Below are positions 23,599 to 32,842 of a stretch of DNA of 46,787 nt, in pieces. The notes under the pieces were generated by a model. The model had not been told where the DNA came from. It ran no database searches and saw only the letters and a program-made list of their open reading frames with translations. The stretch is from positions 4,707 to 51,493 of the forward strand of contig DXYS01000047.1 of NCBI GenBank assembly GCA_019415705.1. The letters are read 5' to 3'. A program made the position numbers and the translations under genes. Numbering within the stretch: the stretch's first letter is position 1; every line of letters starts with the position of its first letter. This DNA comes from Bacteroidales bacterium (GTDB lineage: Bacteria > Bacteroidota > Bacteroidia > Bacteroidales > Muribaculaceae).

Positions 23599-24297
23599 TT
23601 GGAACCAATCACACTCAGAGGCATACGCATTTATCCCTTTGAAAGCCGGCAAGCGCTTGTCGATTTTGCCGACACCCGCAAGGGTATACTCATCGCTGTC
23701 AATGCCGAGAAAATGGCAAATGCTACCGACGAGCTCAGGGAGCTGATTAATAATAATATAGGTTATTGTGACGGCTCGGGTGTCGTACTCGCCTCGCGAC
23801 GCAACGGCGCGCCGGGAGCTGTCAAGATTGCCGGTTGCGAATTGTGGTTAGACATCATACGCCGTCACGCCGCCGACAGCACGTTTTACATCATCGGAGG
23901 TCGTCCCGACGTTCATGCCGACACCATTATAAGACTGCGCGCCGACTTTCCCGGCATCAATATCGTCGGTCATCGCGACGGCTATCTCCGCGATGACGCT
24001 GACCGTCAGGCTCTCATAGACGACGTCGCCGACAAGCGCCCCGACTATGTGTTTGTGGCTATGGGCTCGCCCCGTCAGGAGTACCTGATGGCTGACATGC
24101 TTGCACGTCACAAGGCTGTATATCAGGGCCTCGGCGGCAGTTTTGACGTCTACACCGGCCGTGTCAAGCGTGCTCCTAAATGGTGGATTGACCATCATGC
24201 CGAATTTGTCTACCGTCTGTTAAAGCAACCCTCGCGCATACGTCGTGATGTCGTCAGGTTTAAATATGCATGGTGGTTGCTGACTAATAACTTCTAA
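23599..24297 (+). CDS. WecG/TagA/CpsF family glycosyltransferase (GT26)
   Basis: This 232-residue transferase is of the family that adds ManNAc or ManNAcA to undecaprenyl-PP-GlcNAc. Motifs include AVNAEKMANA, YCDGSGVVLASR, YIIGG, VFVAMGSPRQEYLM and QGLGGSFDVYTGRVKRAPKWW. The start is TTG at 23599; an in-frame TAA lies three codons upstream (23590-23592), and the next ATG would remove 38 conserved residues. Lying between the wecC and wecB genes, it is the probable user of their nucleotide sugar. Confidence 0.88.
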   Translation: MEPITLRGIRIYPFESRQALVDFADTRKGILIAVNAEKMANATDELRELINNNIGYCDGSGVVLASRRNGAPGAVKIAGCELWLDIIRRHAADSTFYIIGGRPDVHADTIIRLRADFPGINIVGHRDGYLRDDADRQALIDDVADKRPDYVFVAMGSPRQEYLMADMLARHKAVYQGLGGSFDVYTGRVKRAPKWWIDHHAEFVYRLLKQPSRIRRDVVRFKYAWWLLTNNF

Positions 24298-24315
24298 CAC
24301 AATTTTCTCACAACT

Positions 24316-25479
24316 ATGTGTCGCAAAATAATGCTTGTGTTCGGCACCCGTCCCGAAGCCATCAAGATGGCTCCGGTCATTGACGCCCTCAGGTCGCATG
24401 AAAAGGAATTCATCACTGAGGTGACGGTCACCGGCCAGCACCGCCAGATGCTTGATTCGGTGCTCGGGCTTTTCGGCATAAAGCCCGACTATGATCTCGA
24501 TATAATGCGCCCGGGACAAGATCTTTATGACCTGACCGCGCGAATGTTGACAGGCATGCGCGACGTCCTCGCCGCTTCTCGCCCTGATATAGTGCTCGTC
24601 CACGGCGACACGGCTACATCTACTACTGCCGCCCTTGCAGCTTTCTACGCCCGGATAACGGTCGGACATGTCGAGGCCGGATTGCGCACCGGCGACATCT
24701 ATTCGCCTTTTCCCGAGGAGATGAACCGCCGTCTGACGGGCCGTCTCGCAACATATCATTTCACTCCCACCGAGACATCGTGCGGCAATCTGCTGCGTGA
24801 GAATGTCGACCCTGCTGACATCGTTGTCACGGGCAACACCGTCATCGACGCACTTCATTCTGTGCGACAGCGTCTTGAGTCTGATTCGGAGTTTGAGGCA
24901 CGCGCTGCCGCCGACGTCAAGGCTCTCGGTTATGATATCACTGCGCGCCTCGCCGAGCCCGGCCGTCGCATGGTACTCATCACCGGTCATCGTCGCGAAA
25001 ATTTCGGTCGCGGCTTCGAGGGAATATGCACTGGTCTTGACAGACTTGCGTCACGTTATCCTGATGTAGACTTTGTATATCCGATGCATCTTAACCCTAA
25101 TGTACGCAAGCCGATAGCCGATGTTTTCGGTGACGGACATGCAACCAACATGTTCTTTATCGAGCCTGTCGATTACCTCGGATTTGTCTATATGATGACC
25201 CGTGCCTATCTGATTATGACTGACTCGGGCGGCATACAGGAGGAAGCTCCTTCGCTCGGCAAGCCTGTCCTTGTGTTCCGTGACGTCACCGAGCGCCCCG
25301 AGGCAGTTGCTGCCGGCACTGTCACTCTCGTAGGCACAGACCCGGAGCGCATCGTCGCCGAGGCATCGCTGCTTTTAGACAATAGCGAAGTCTATGAGCG
25401 CCGCACGCGTCTCGCCAATCCATATGGTGACGGGCACGCCGCACGACGTATCGCTGACTTCCTCGCAACTAAATTTTAA
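24316..25479 (+). CDS. wecB: UDP-N-acetylglucosamine 2-epimerase (non-hydrolysing)
   Basis: This 387-residue enzyme interconverts UDP-GlcNAc and UDP-ManNAc. Family motifs are FGTRPEAIKMAPVI at the N-terminus, VHGDTATST, GHVEAGLRTGDIYSPFPEE, TGHRRENFG and TDSGGIQEEAPSLGKPVL. It supplies the substrate for the WecC dehydrogenase. It is the last gene of the polysaccharide locus and meets the convergent HD-domain gene with 3 bp between them. Confidence 0.95.
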   Translation: MCRKIMLVFGTRPEAIKMAPVIDALRSHEKEFITEVTVTGQHRQMLDSVLGLFGIKPDYDLDIMRPGQDLYDLTARMLTGMRDVLAASRPDIVLVHGDTATSTTAALAAFYARITVGHVEAGLRTGDIYSPFPEEMNRRLTGRLATYHFTPTETSCGNLLRENVDPADIVVTGNTVIDALHSVRQRLESDSEFEARAAADVKALGYDITARLAEPGRRMVLITGHRRENFGRGFEGICTGLDRLASRYPDVDFVYPMHLNPNVRKPIADVFGDGHATNMFFIEPVDYLGFVYMMTRAYLIMTDSGGIQEEAPSLGKPVLVFRDVTERPEAVAAGTVTLVGTDPERIVAEASLLLDNSEVYERRTRLANPYGDGHAARRIADFLATKF

Positions 25480-25482
25480 GGA

Positions 25483-26031
25483 TTATTCGTCGCCGAACTC
25501 GCGGTGAAGCGCCTCGAAGCGTTCTAAAGTCGCCGGAGAATGGCGCAGCATCGACTGACGCACGCGCTCGAGCGATTTCTCGCGCATGTCGCCGCTTTTT
25601 GAGTAAAATTTGTCTGCATAGCAGACGAGGCGCTCAAGCAGTGTCCGCGGCATATAGTCGCCCTCGGGAAGCGGCAGACCCATCTGTCTGATGTCGTCGG
25701 CCGTAATGCCCGCGCCGGTATGTCGCTCTGCCACCGAGGCTATGGCTTCGTCGACGCCCTCGTGGCGAAGCAGACGCGCGCCGAGATAGCCGTGGCGCAG
25801 GTAATGCTCGGTCCCGTGACAGTCTATGCCGTCGGCATCCGTATGAAATATGCCGATGTCATGGAGCATGGCCGCTGCCTCGACTTCGTCCGGGTCAAGG
25901 TCAAGATGTTTGCGGCGCATGATGTCGAGCGCCTTGTCAGCAACCTGACGGCTGTGGTGAATAAGAATATCCCGAAGGCGTGTGCCCTCGGGATAATATT
26001 TGTCAATGATTCGTTGCCAGTCTGTTGCCAT
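25483..26031 (-). CDS. HD-domain phosphohydrolase-like protein
   Basis: This 182-residue protein has an HD domain with metal ligands in LIHHSRQV, MLHDIGIF (the HD pair) and further His in GTEHYLRHGYLG. A family of this kind is found in Bacteroidales as 'HDIG/HD domain protein'; the substrate (a nucleotide or phosphomonoester) is unknown. It follows ilvE after 3 bp and is probably co-transcribed with it, without an obvious functional link. Confidence 0.82.
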   Translation of the reverse strand: MATDWQRIIDKYYPEGTRLRDILIHHSRQVADKALDIMRRKHLDLDPDEVEAAAMLHDIGIFHTDADGIDCHGTEHYLRHGYLGARLLRHEGVDEAIASVAERHTGAGITADDIRQMGLPLPEGDYMPRTLLERLVCYADKFYSKSGDMREKSLERVRQSMLRHSPATLERFEALHREFGDE

Positions 26032-26034
26032 CGC

Positions 26035-27057
26035 TTATTCCAAGATGGTGTTCCAGCCGTGGGTGTCTTCACATTCGCCCAAGCGGATAGCGTTCAGCTT
26101 GTTGTAGAGAGCTGTAGTGACGGGGCCGGGCTTGCGGTCTTTAGAGATGACATATTTGTGATCGGTGTCTAAGTCGTCGATTTCTCCTACAGGCGATGCT
26201 ACGGCAGCAGTGCCTACGGCGGCAGCCTCGGTGCAGTCTGCAAGCTCGTCGACGGTGATGTGGCGTGCCTCGACCTCGATGCCCATGTCGCGGGCGAGTT
26301 GCATCAGACTCATATTGGTGATAGACGGGAGGATGGAGTCAGACGCCGGAGTGATGTATTTGCCGTTTTTGACCGCGAAGAAGTTGGCCGGACCACATTC
26401 GTCAAGATACTTTTTCTCTTTCGGGTCTAAGTAGAGCACGGCCGAGTAGCCTAACGAGTGTGCTTTCTCGCCGGCAGTCAGCGATGCGGCATAGTTGCCG
26501 CCGACTTTCCAGCGGCCGGTGCCGCGGGGAGCCACACGGTCATATTCGCGCATGATGCAGATGTCGGTACAGCCGAAGCCTGTCTTGAAATACGGGCCTA
26601 CGGGCGTAACGAGCACTATAATCATGTATTCGTCGGCCGGTTTGACGCCGACACGTGCCGACAGGCCTATCTCGATGGGACGAATATACAGCGATGCGCC
26701 GCTGCCGTATGGGGGCACGAAACGTTCGTTGAGTTTTACGGCCTTGATACACATTTCGCAGAATATATCTTCGGGTACGGGTTCCATAAGCAGTCCTTTG
26801 GCAGACTCACGGATACGTTTGGCGTTTTCCTCGAGACGGAATATGCGTATCTTGCCGTCTTTGCCGCGGAATGCCTTGAGTCCCTCAAAAATTTCCTGAC
26901 CGTAGTGCAGGGCGGTAGCAGCTATGTGGAGGCTGACATTCTCTGAGTTGCTGACCTCGATTTCGCCCCATTTGCCGTCGCGGTACGTGCAACGCACGTT
27001 ATAGTCTGTCGGATAGTAACCAAAGGGCAATGACGCCCAGTTAATTTCTTTGTTCAT
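26035..27057 (-). CDS. ilvE: Branched-chain-amino-acid aminotransferase
   Basis: This 340-residue PLP enzyme (fold type IV, eukaryote-like BCAT subfamily) catalyses the last step of Leu, Ile and Val synthesis. Motifs are KVGGNYAASL (likely holding the PLP lysine), YLDECGPANFF and the glycine-rich VGTAAVASPVGEI phosphate-binding turn. The longer in-frame start at 27081 overlaps the -7 box (27086-27079), so MNKEINWASLPFGYY at 27057 is used. An 11-bp inverted repeat directly upstream may regulate it. The HD-domain gene follows after 3 bp. Confidence 0.94.
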   Translation of the reverse strand: MNKEINWASLPFGYYPTDYNVRCTYRDGKWGEIEVSNSENVSLHIAATALHYGQEIFEGLKAFRGKDGKIRIFRLEENAKRIRESAKGLLMEPVPEDIFCEMCIKAVKLNERFVPPYGSGASLYIRPIEIGLSARVGVKPADEYMIIVLVTPVGPYFKTGFGCTDICIMREYDRVAPRGTGRWKVGGNYAASLTAGEKAHSLGYSAVLYLDPKEKKYLDECGPANFFAVKNGKYITPASDSILPSITNMSLMQLARDMGIEVEARHITVDELADCTEAAAVGTAAVASPVGEIDDLDTDHKYVISKDRKPGPVTTALYNKLNAIRLGECEDTHGWNTILE

Positions 27058-27078
27058 GTTACTTTTGTTTTGGTGGTG

Positions 27079-27086
27079 CAAAAGTA
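27079..27086 (-). promoter_or_regulatory. -7 element of ilvE
   Basis: The minus strand reads TACTTTTG, giving a leader of about 15 nt. Confidence 0.6.
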
Positions 27087-27102
27087 AGGCTTAAATTTAT
27101 AA

Positions 27103-27132
27103 AAACCTAAAAACCGCACGTTTTTTAGGTTT
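27103..27132. repeat. Inverted repeat between divergent ilvE and asd
   Basis: AAACCTAAAAA (27103-27113) pairs with TTTTTAGGTTT (27122-27132), with an 8-nt spacer. It lies 17 bp upstream of the ilvE -7 box and 59 bp upstream of the asd -7 box. Candidate shared operator. Confidence 0.5.
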
Positions 27133-27190
27133 GCGTGCATAAGAGTCGCACCGTTTTGTCAAATGTATAATGTTTACGAGCTTTTTTTTG

Positions 27191-27198
27191 TACTTTTG
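27191..27198 (+). promoter_or_regulatory. -7 element of asd
   Basis: TACTTTTG, about 56 bp before the asd start. The start itself is preceded by a strong AGGAGA, unusual in this window. Confidence 0.6.
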
Positions 27199-27254
27199 TA
27201 GCGTAAAAGTCATTTATAATTTCAAAAGTCTATATAAACCATCCTATAGGAGAA

Positions 27255-28265
27255 ATGAACGTAGCGATTGTCGGCGCAAGCGGCGCTGTTGGTCAGGAGT
27301 TGCTCAGAGTCTTGGAGCAGCAGGATTTCCCGGTTGACGGGCTTAAACTTTTCGGGTCGGCCCGCAGTGAGGGTCGTGCTTATATGTTTAAAGGCAAGGA
27401 ATATAAGGTGATGCGTCTCGCCGATAATGATGATTTTCGCGGCGTCGACGTAGCTTTTGTTTCGGCCGGCGCCTCTACGTCAAAGCAGTTTGCCGACACA
27501 ATCACCCGTCACGGAGCGATAATGATTGATAACTCCAGCGCTTTCCGCATGGACGACGATGTGCCTTTGGTTGTGCCCGAGGTCAACGGCGCCGACGCCC
27601 TCGACGCGCCCCGCCGCATCATTGCCAACCCTAACTGCACGACAATACAGATGGTCGTAGCACTCGCGCCCATCGACCGCATTTCAAAGATAAAACGTGT
27701 CCGCGTGGCCACCTATCAGGCTGCATCGGGTGCCGGCGCCTCGGCTATGGACGAGCTCGTGGGGCAGCACGCCGACATCGCTGCCGGACGCGAGCCTCAT
27801 GTCGAGAAATTCGTCAGTCAGCTCGCCTATAACGTCATCCCCCACATCGATGTCTTTCAGGACAACGACTACACCAAGGAGGAGATGAAGATGTTCTTTG
27901 AGACACGCAAGATTATGCACTCGTCCGAGATTTCGGTCAGCGCCACCTGTGTGCGCGTGCCCGTGCTCCGCGCCCATAGCGAGGCCATTTGGGTCGAGAC
28001 CGAGCGCCCGGTCAGTGTTGCCGAGGCCCGCGAGGCCTTTGCCGGAGCCGACGGGGTTGTCCTCGTTGATGATCCTGCCGCCAAATTATACCCCATGCCG
28101 CTGCAGGCTGCCGGTACTGATCCTGTATTTGTCGGCCGCATACGCCGCGATATATCTGACGACTGCGGCCTGACATTCTGGACCGTCAGTGACCAGATAC
28201 GCAAAGGCGCGGCTCTCAACGCGGTGCAGATTGCCGCCTATCTTCACGCCCGCGGTCGCTTCTGA
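27255..28265 (+). CDS. asd: Aspartate-semialdehyde dehydrogenase
   Basis: This 336-residue NADPH enzyme converts aspartyl phosphate to aspartate semialdehyde for Lys/DAP, Thr and Met synthesis. Features are the Rossmann motif VGASGAVGQELLRVL, the catalytic C128 in NPNCTTIQM, and QAASGAGASAMDEL. The start is supported by a clear AGGAGA RBS. Divergent from ilvE; the antiporter gene follows 48 bp downstream. Confidence 0.96.
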   Translation: MNVAIVGASGAVGQELLRVLEQQDFPVDGLKLFGSARSEGRAYMFKGKEYKVMRLADNDDFRGVDVAFVSAGASTSKQFADTITRHGAIMIDNSSAFRMDDDVPLVVPEVNGADALDAPRRIIANPNCTTIQMVVALAPIDRISKIKRVRVATYQAASGAGASAMDELVGQHADIAAGREPHVEKFVSQLAYNVIPHIDVFQDNDYTKEEMKMFFETRKIMHSSEISVSATCVRVPVLRAHSEAIWVETERPVSVAEAREAFAGADGVVLVDDPAAKLYPMPLQAAGTDPVFVGRIRRDISDDCGLTFWTVSDQIRKGAALNAVQIAAYLHARGRF

Positions 28266-28313
28266 CGACATCAGGCGCTCTCTCTTCATATAATCGTAAG
28301 TTTTACAACAGTT

Positions 28314-30476
28314 ATGATACTCGCAAACAATCCTTTGGTGACACAGCCCGTCGAAATCTTTTTCATCGTGCTTGTCATCATTCTGCTTGCGCCCCTGCTG
28401 CTTAACAAACTTAAGATTCCTCACATCATAGGCATGATTGTGGCCGGTGTCGTTATCGGTCCGTATGGTTTCAACATACTCGATAACGACTCGAGTTTTG
28501 ATATTTTCGGTCAGGTCGGACTGCTCTATCTTATGTTTCTTGCCGGACTGGAGATTGACATGTTCCATCTTCGGCTTAATATACGGAGAGGCATGCTGTT
28601 TGGTCTGCTGACGCTGTTTTTGCCCCTCCTGCTCGGCGTTACGACATCTGTCTTCCTGCTTCGGCTCGACTGGCTCACATCGATGCTCCTCGGCTCGATG
28701 TATGCCTCTCACACTCTGCTGTCATATCCCGTCGCGGCCCGTTTCGGCATCACGCGTACCCCGGCCGTGCTCATCGCCGTGGTCGGCACCATCATCGCCG
28801 TAATCGGCGCCCTGCTTGTGCTTGCCGCCGTTGTCAATGTCCATCGTGTCGGCACGTTTGAGCCATCCGAGATTTTGCTGCTTGTCGGCAAACTCTTGCT
28901 CTGGTGCCTTGCGCTGTTGTATGTTTTCCCGCGACTGACACGGCGTTTCTTCAAATCTGTCAGCGACAAGGTGACACAATATGTCTTTGTGCTGGCCATG
29001 GTGTTTTTTGCAGCGTGGACGGCACAGCTCATCGGGCTCGAGCCGGTGCTCGGAGCCTTCTTAGCCGGACTGTTGCTCAACCGCTACGTGCCGTCTGCTT
29101 CGCCGCTTATGAGCTCGATAGAGTTTGTCGGCAATGCGCTGTTTATCCCGTACTTCCTAATCAGCGTCGGCATGATGATTAATGTGCGTGTCATAGCCAA
29201 CGCCGACACCCTCGGTGTGGCCGCCGTGATGCTTGCGGTGGCCCTGATTAGCAAATGGCTGCCGGCGTGGATAGTCTGCCGCCGCAACGGCCTCGGCCGT
29301 TATAGTGAGGGCGTGCTTTTCGGTTTGACCTCCGCCCATACGGCCGTCGCACTTGCAGTTGTCACTCTCGGCTACAACATGGGTATGCTTGACGGACGTA
29401 TCCTCAACTCGACGGTGCTCGTCATACTCGTCACCTGTGCCGTCGCACCAATCATCACCGCCGCCAACGCCCCCAAGCTCAAGTTGCAGCTGCTCGCCGA
29501 GGAAGACGAGGACGGCGTGATACGCCACACGCGTGTCAACAATACTCTCATCCCGGTGGCAAATCCAATGACCGCTCAGTCGCTCGTCGAATTGGCGGTG
29601 CTGATGCGTAATGACCGCGGCCGCCACAGCATCTTCGCCCTGCATGTCCGCGCCGACAACTCGCCGACGTCAAAGGCGTTGTCGCACAGTTCGTTGGAAG
29701 CGGCGCGCAAGATCGGAGCCTCGGCTGATGTAACCGTCGAAACCCTCGACCGTTATGACCTCAACACTGTCACAGGTGTGCTCAATGCCATCGAGGAACG
29801 CGATATCACCGAGGTCATACTCGGCATGCACCGCCGTGTGAGCGTCATCGACTCTTTTTTCGGCGCCAAGGTCGACGGTCTTCTCAAGGCCACCAACCGC
29901 ATGATACTTATATCGCGCTGCTACATACCGCTCAACACCATTACGCGCATCGTCGTCTGGATACCGGAGCATGCTCAGTATGAGACCGGATTCAGCCGCT
30001 GGGTGCGCTGTCTCGCGCGACTGACACGCCAGTTAGGCTGCCGCATCATCTTCTGTTGCCGCGGAGAGATTCAGCCGTTGATACGCGGCGTGATTTTCCA
30101 TGAGAACTATGGCATACGCTGTGAATTTGACACCATCGAGGAGCCCGGCGACTACGTGCTGCTCGCCAACCGTGTCCTCGACGACGATCTGCTCGTGGTC
30201 ATCGGCGCACGCGCCAACTCTGTGTCATATACCTCTATGATGGTCGAGATGCCCGCCTTTCTCCAGCGCTATTTCTCGGGCAACAACCTGCTGGTCATAT
30301 ATCCCGAGCAGTTCGGCGAGGCACAGCCGCTGACCTCGTTCGCTGATCCGATGTCATCTGACATCGCCACCACTCCCTCGCCCCTGTGGCTCAAGCTCAA
30401 GGGCGTATGGCGCCGCCTGATAACATGGAAACGGCGGATAACCCACCGCAACGACACACCCCGCATCGACGTGTAA
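28314..30476 (+). CDS. CPA2-family cation:proton antiporter
   Basis: This 720-residue protein has about 12-13 membrane helices in the first 390 residues (Na_H_Exchanger domain; FLAGLEIDM and LGAFLAGLLLNRY are family hallmarks). A cytoplasmic region of about 300 residues resembles tandem universal-stress-protein domains (SLVELAVLMRNDRGRHSIFALHV; DITEVILGMHRR). There is no RCK/TrkA-N NAD-binding domain, so it is not a classical KefB/C. It would exchange Na+ or K+ for protons. It is co-directional with asd, 48 bp downstream. Confidence 0.88.
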   Translation: MILANNPLVTQPVEIFFIVLVIILLAPLLLNKLKIPHIIGMIVAGVVIGPYGFNILDNDSSFDIFGQVGLLYLMFLAGLEIDMFHLRLNIRRGMLFGLLTLFLPLLLGVTTSVFLLRLDWLTSMLLGSMYASHTLLSYPVAARFGITRTPAVLIAVVGTIIAVIGALLVLAAVVNVHRVGTFEPSEILLLVGKLLLWCLALLYVFPRLTRRFFKSVSDKVTQYVFVLAMVFFAAWTAQLIGLEPVLGAFLAGLLLNRYVPSASPLMSSIEFVGNALFIPYFLISVGMMINVRVIANADTLGVAAVMLAVALISKWLPAWIVCRRNGLGRYSEGVLFGLTSAHTAVALAVVTLGYNMGMLDGRILNSTVLVILVTCAVAPIITAANAPKLKLQLLAEEDEDGVIRHTRVNNTLIPVANPMTAQSLVELAVLMRNDRGRHSIFALHVRADNSPTSKALSHSSLEAARKIGASADVTVETLDRYDLNTVTGVLNAIEERDITEVILGMHRRVSVIDSFFGAKVDGLLKATNRMILISRCYIPLNTITRIVVWIPEHAQYETGFSRWVRCLARLTRQLGCRIIFCCRGEIQPLIRGVIFHENYGIRCEFDTIEEPGDYVLLANRVLDDDLLVVIGARANSVSYTSMMVEMPAFLQRYFSGNNLLVIYPEQFGEAQPLTSFADPMSSDIATTPSPLWLKLKGVWRRLITWKRRITHRNDTPRIDV

Positions 30477-30501
30477 GACTTTTTTCGGCTGCAATGTCTT
30501 G

Positions 30502-31713
30502 TCAGTTCCGGCTCAGCGGCAGCTCGATGCGGAATGTGGTGCCGACGCCGGGCGTCGACGTCTTGACAAAGATTGAGCCCCCGTGATATTGCTCGACGAT
30601 ACGTTTGGCTAATGTCAGGCCGAGACCCCATCCGCGCGCCTTGGATGTAAAACCGGGCGAGAAAACCGTCTTAAAATTCTTGCGCGGGATGCCCTTGCCG
30701 CTGTCGGTCACTTCGACTACAGCGCGTTCGCCCGACTCAAAGCAGACCACATCAATGCTGCCGCTGCCTCCGATGGCATCGACAGCATTTTTTATAAGGT
30801 TTTCCATCACCCATTCAAACAGCGGCGCCGAGGCCTTGACCTCGAGGGGGAGCGGACTCAGTTCGGCCGTTAGCTTGATGCGCGGCGAGATGCGTGTCTT
30901 CATATAGGATGTGGCCGCGCCGACGATATCGTTGAGGTCGGCCGGCTCCATCTGCGGTTTGGAGCCGATTTTTGAGAAGCGCGACGCAATCATGCTCAGG
31001 CGGTTGACATCCTTGTTCATCTCACCGACTGTCTCCTCATCGATGCCCATTGAGCGCAGCAGCTCCATCCACGCCATCAGCGACGAGATGGGGGTGCCTA
31101 ACTGGTGGGCTGTCTCTTTAGAAAGGCCGACCCACACCTTGTTCTGCTCGGCTTTCTTGGTCGAGAGCACGGCGTAGTAGACCACGAGGATAAAGGCTAT
31201 CATCACAAGCAGCTGCACATAAGGATAATAGCTCAGCCGCTTGAGCAGCGTCGAGTCCTCATAATAGAGGTTCATCATCGTCTCCGGGCCGAGACGGATG
31301 TCTATGACATTCGGTCCGGCGGCGAGCTTCTCCAATTTCTTTTTGAGGAACTCGCGGTTAGCCTCACAGCCTCCGTCGCCGTCGTTGGCCGCATCAGGTT
31401 CCGGCAGACTGAAATTGCGGTTCTGCAGAATATTGCCTTCGCCGTCAGTCAGCAACACGGGGATAGTCGAGTTCCGGCGTATAATGCTCAGCAGAAAGTC
31501 GATGTCGACGCTCGTCACATCCTCTCCGTCGTCGGCCGAGCTAAGGCGTATGAGTTCGCGCGTGGCGTCGGCCCATATCTCCATGCGCTGGCGTTCCTGA
31601 ACCGACAGGTCTCTGACTAATCCGCTCGATATATATATAAAGCCTGCCACGGTCACAGCGGCGGCTGTGATTAGCAGTGCTTTGCCATATCGGCGCAGTA
31701 GGGCGGCGGACAT
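30502..31713 (-). CDS. Sensor histidine kinase without adjacent regulator
   Basis: This 403-residue kinase has two membrane helices (about 12-31 and 157-178) flanking a small periplasmic domain. The H box is KETAHQLGTPISSL with H203. The ATPase domain has NLIKNAVDAI, DSGKGIP and GWGLGLTL; this is the NtrB-like HPK4 style. A phospho-acceptor domain is present, but no response-regulator gene neighbours it, so it is an orphan in this window. It follows aroB after 53 bp on the same strand. Confidence 0.88.
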   Translation of the reverse strand: MSAALLRRYGKALLITAAAVTVAGFIYISSGLVRDLSVQERQRMEIWADATRELIRLSSADDGEDVTSVDIDFLLSIIRRNSTIPVLLTDGEGNILQNRNFSLPEPDAANDGDGGCEANREFLKKKLEKLAAGPNVIDIRLGPETMMNLYYEDSTLLKRLSYYPYVQLLVMIAFILVVYYAVLSTKKAEQNKVWVGLSKETAHQLGTPISSLMAWMELLRSMGIDEETVGEMNKDVNRLSMIASRFSKIGSKPQMEPADLNDIVGAATSYMKTRISPRIKLTAELSPLPLEVKASAPLFEWVMENLIKNAVDAIGGSGSIDVVCFESGERAVVEVTDSGKGIPRKNFKTVFSPGFTSKARGWGLGLTLAKRIVEQYHGGSIFVKTSTPGVGTTFRIELPLSRN

Positions 31714-31766
31714 AATATATTAATGTGTGATGATTAATGATTGGGTGCTGAAAATCGTGCGGCGCG

Positions 31767-32837
31767 TCAGAGTCCCATCAGGTCGCGGTAGATGTCAAGA
31801 GCCGCAGTGATGGTCTTGGGGTCGGCCGTGCAGTCTGTGACAACATCGCCGACATCGCGCAGCAGCGAGAAGTTGATTTTGTCAGGGTCGGCGTTCTTTT
31901 TGTCGTGGCTCATCAGCTGCAGCAGGGTCGGGTAGTCGTCGCAGGTAATGTCAAAAGCGCCGTAGTTGGTCTTGACATAGGCTGCAAACTGATGCAAAGT
32001 GTCAGACGGGAACCCTAACTGCATGTTTGAGATAATCAGTTCACAGACAAGTCCCCAAGCCACTGCATAGCCGTGAGGTATCGGTGACTGACGCTGCATG
32101 GCGAAGGCCTCAAACGCGTGGCCGACGGTATGGCCGAGGTTAAGTGCGCGACGCAGACCTTGTTCATGCAGGTCCTGTTCGACGATGCGCTGTTTGACTC
32201 CGACGCTTTGCTCGAGGAGTGTCAGCAGCCTCTCTGAGTCAAACTCGGGGTAGACGACGCTGTAATTAAGCAGCTCGGCGAGGCGCTCGCGGCTCTCCAA
32301 AAGAGCGTGTTTGAGCATTTCGGCGTAGCCCGAGAGCAGTTCCTGTTGTGTCAGAGTGTTGAAGAAAATGGTGGAAATTATGGCGGCCTCAGGCTCGGTG
32401 AACGTGCCGATTTCATTCTTCAGCCCGTTGAAGTTTATGCCTGTTTTGCCTCCGACCGATGCGTCGACGGCTGCCAGCAGAGTAGTCGGGATATTAATGA
32501 ATTTAAGTCCTCGCTTGAATGTGGCTGCGGCAAATCCTCCCATGTCAGTGATGACGCCTCCGCCGACATTTATGATGACAGACTGACGGGTCGCGCCGCT
32601 CTGTGACAGCGTGCGCCATATCTGACTAAGCGACTCGATGTTTTTGTTAGTATCGCCTGATTTGACGGTTATGAGTCCGGCATCGGCTATCACCTTAGAG
32701 TCGTTGACTAAGAGCGGCATTACAAATTCTGAGGTGTTGACGTCGCAGATGACGTGCACGTCTGATGTGCCGAGTTCGGCTACGAGGTCGTCGACGGCCT
32801 CGCCGACATGGTTTGTGAATATAATCTTTTGATTCAT
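31767..32837 (-). CDS. aroB: 3-dehydroquinate synthase
   Basis: This 356-residue NAD- and metal-dependent enzyme makes 3-dehydroquinate from DAHP, the second step of the shikimate pathway. Family signatures are GGGVITDMGGFAAATFKRG, PTTLLAAVDASVGGKTGIN and the metal-binding NLGHTVGHAFE. A longer in-frame ORF to 32906 would run into the HAD gene. MNQKIIFTNHVGEAV at 32837, 5 bp after the HAD stop, is the natural start. Confidence 0.95.
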   Translation of the reverse strand: MNQKIIFTNHVGEAVDDLVAELGTSDVHVICDVNTSEFVMPLLVNDSKVIADAGLITVKSGDTNKNIESLSQIWRTLSQSGATRQSVIINVGGGVITDMGGFAAATFKRGLKFINIPTTLLAAVDASVGGKTGINFNGLKNEIGTFTEPEAAIISTIFFNTLTQQELLSGYAEMLKHALLESRERLAELLNYSVVYPEFDSERLLTLLEQSVGVKQRIVEQDLHEQGLRRALNLGHTVGHAFEAFAMQRQSPIPHGYAVAWGLVCELIISNMQLGFPSDTLHQFAAYVKTNYGAFDITCDDYPTLLQLMSHDKKNADPDKINFSLLRDVGDVVTDCTADPKTITAALDIYRDLMGL

Positions 32838-32842
32838 AAGGG

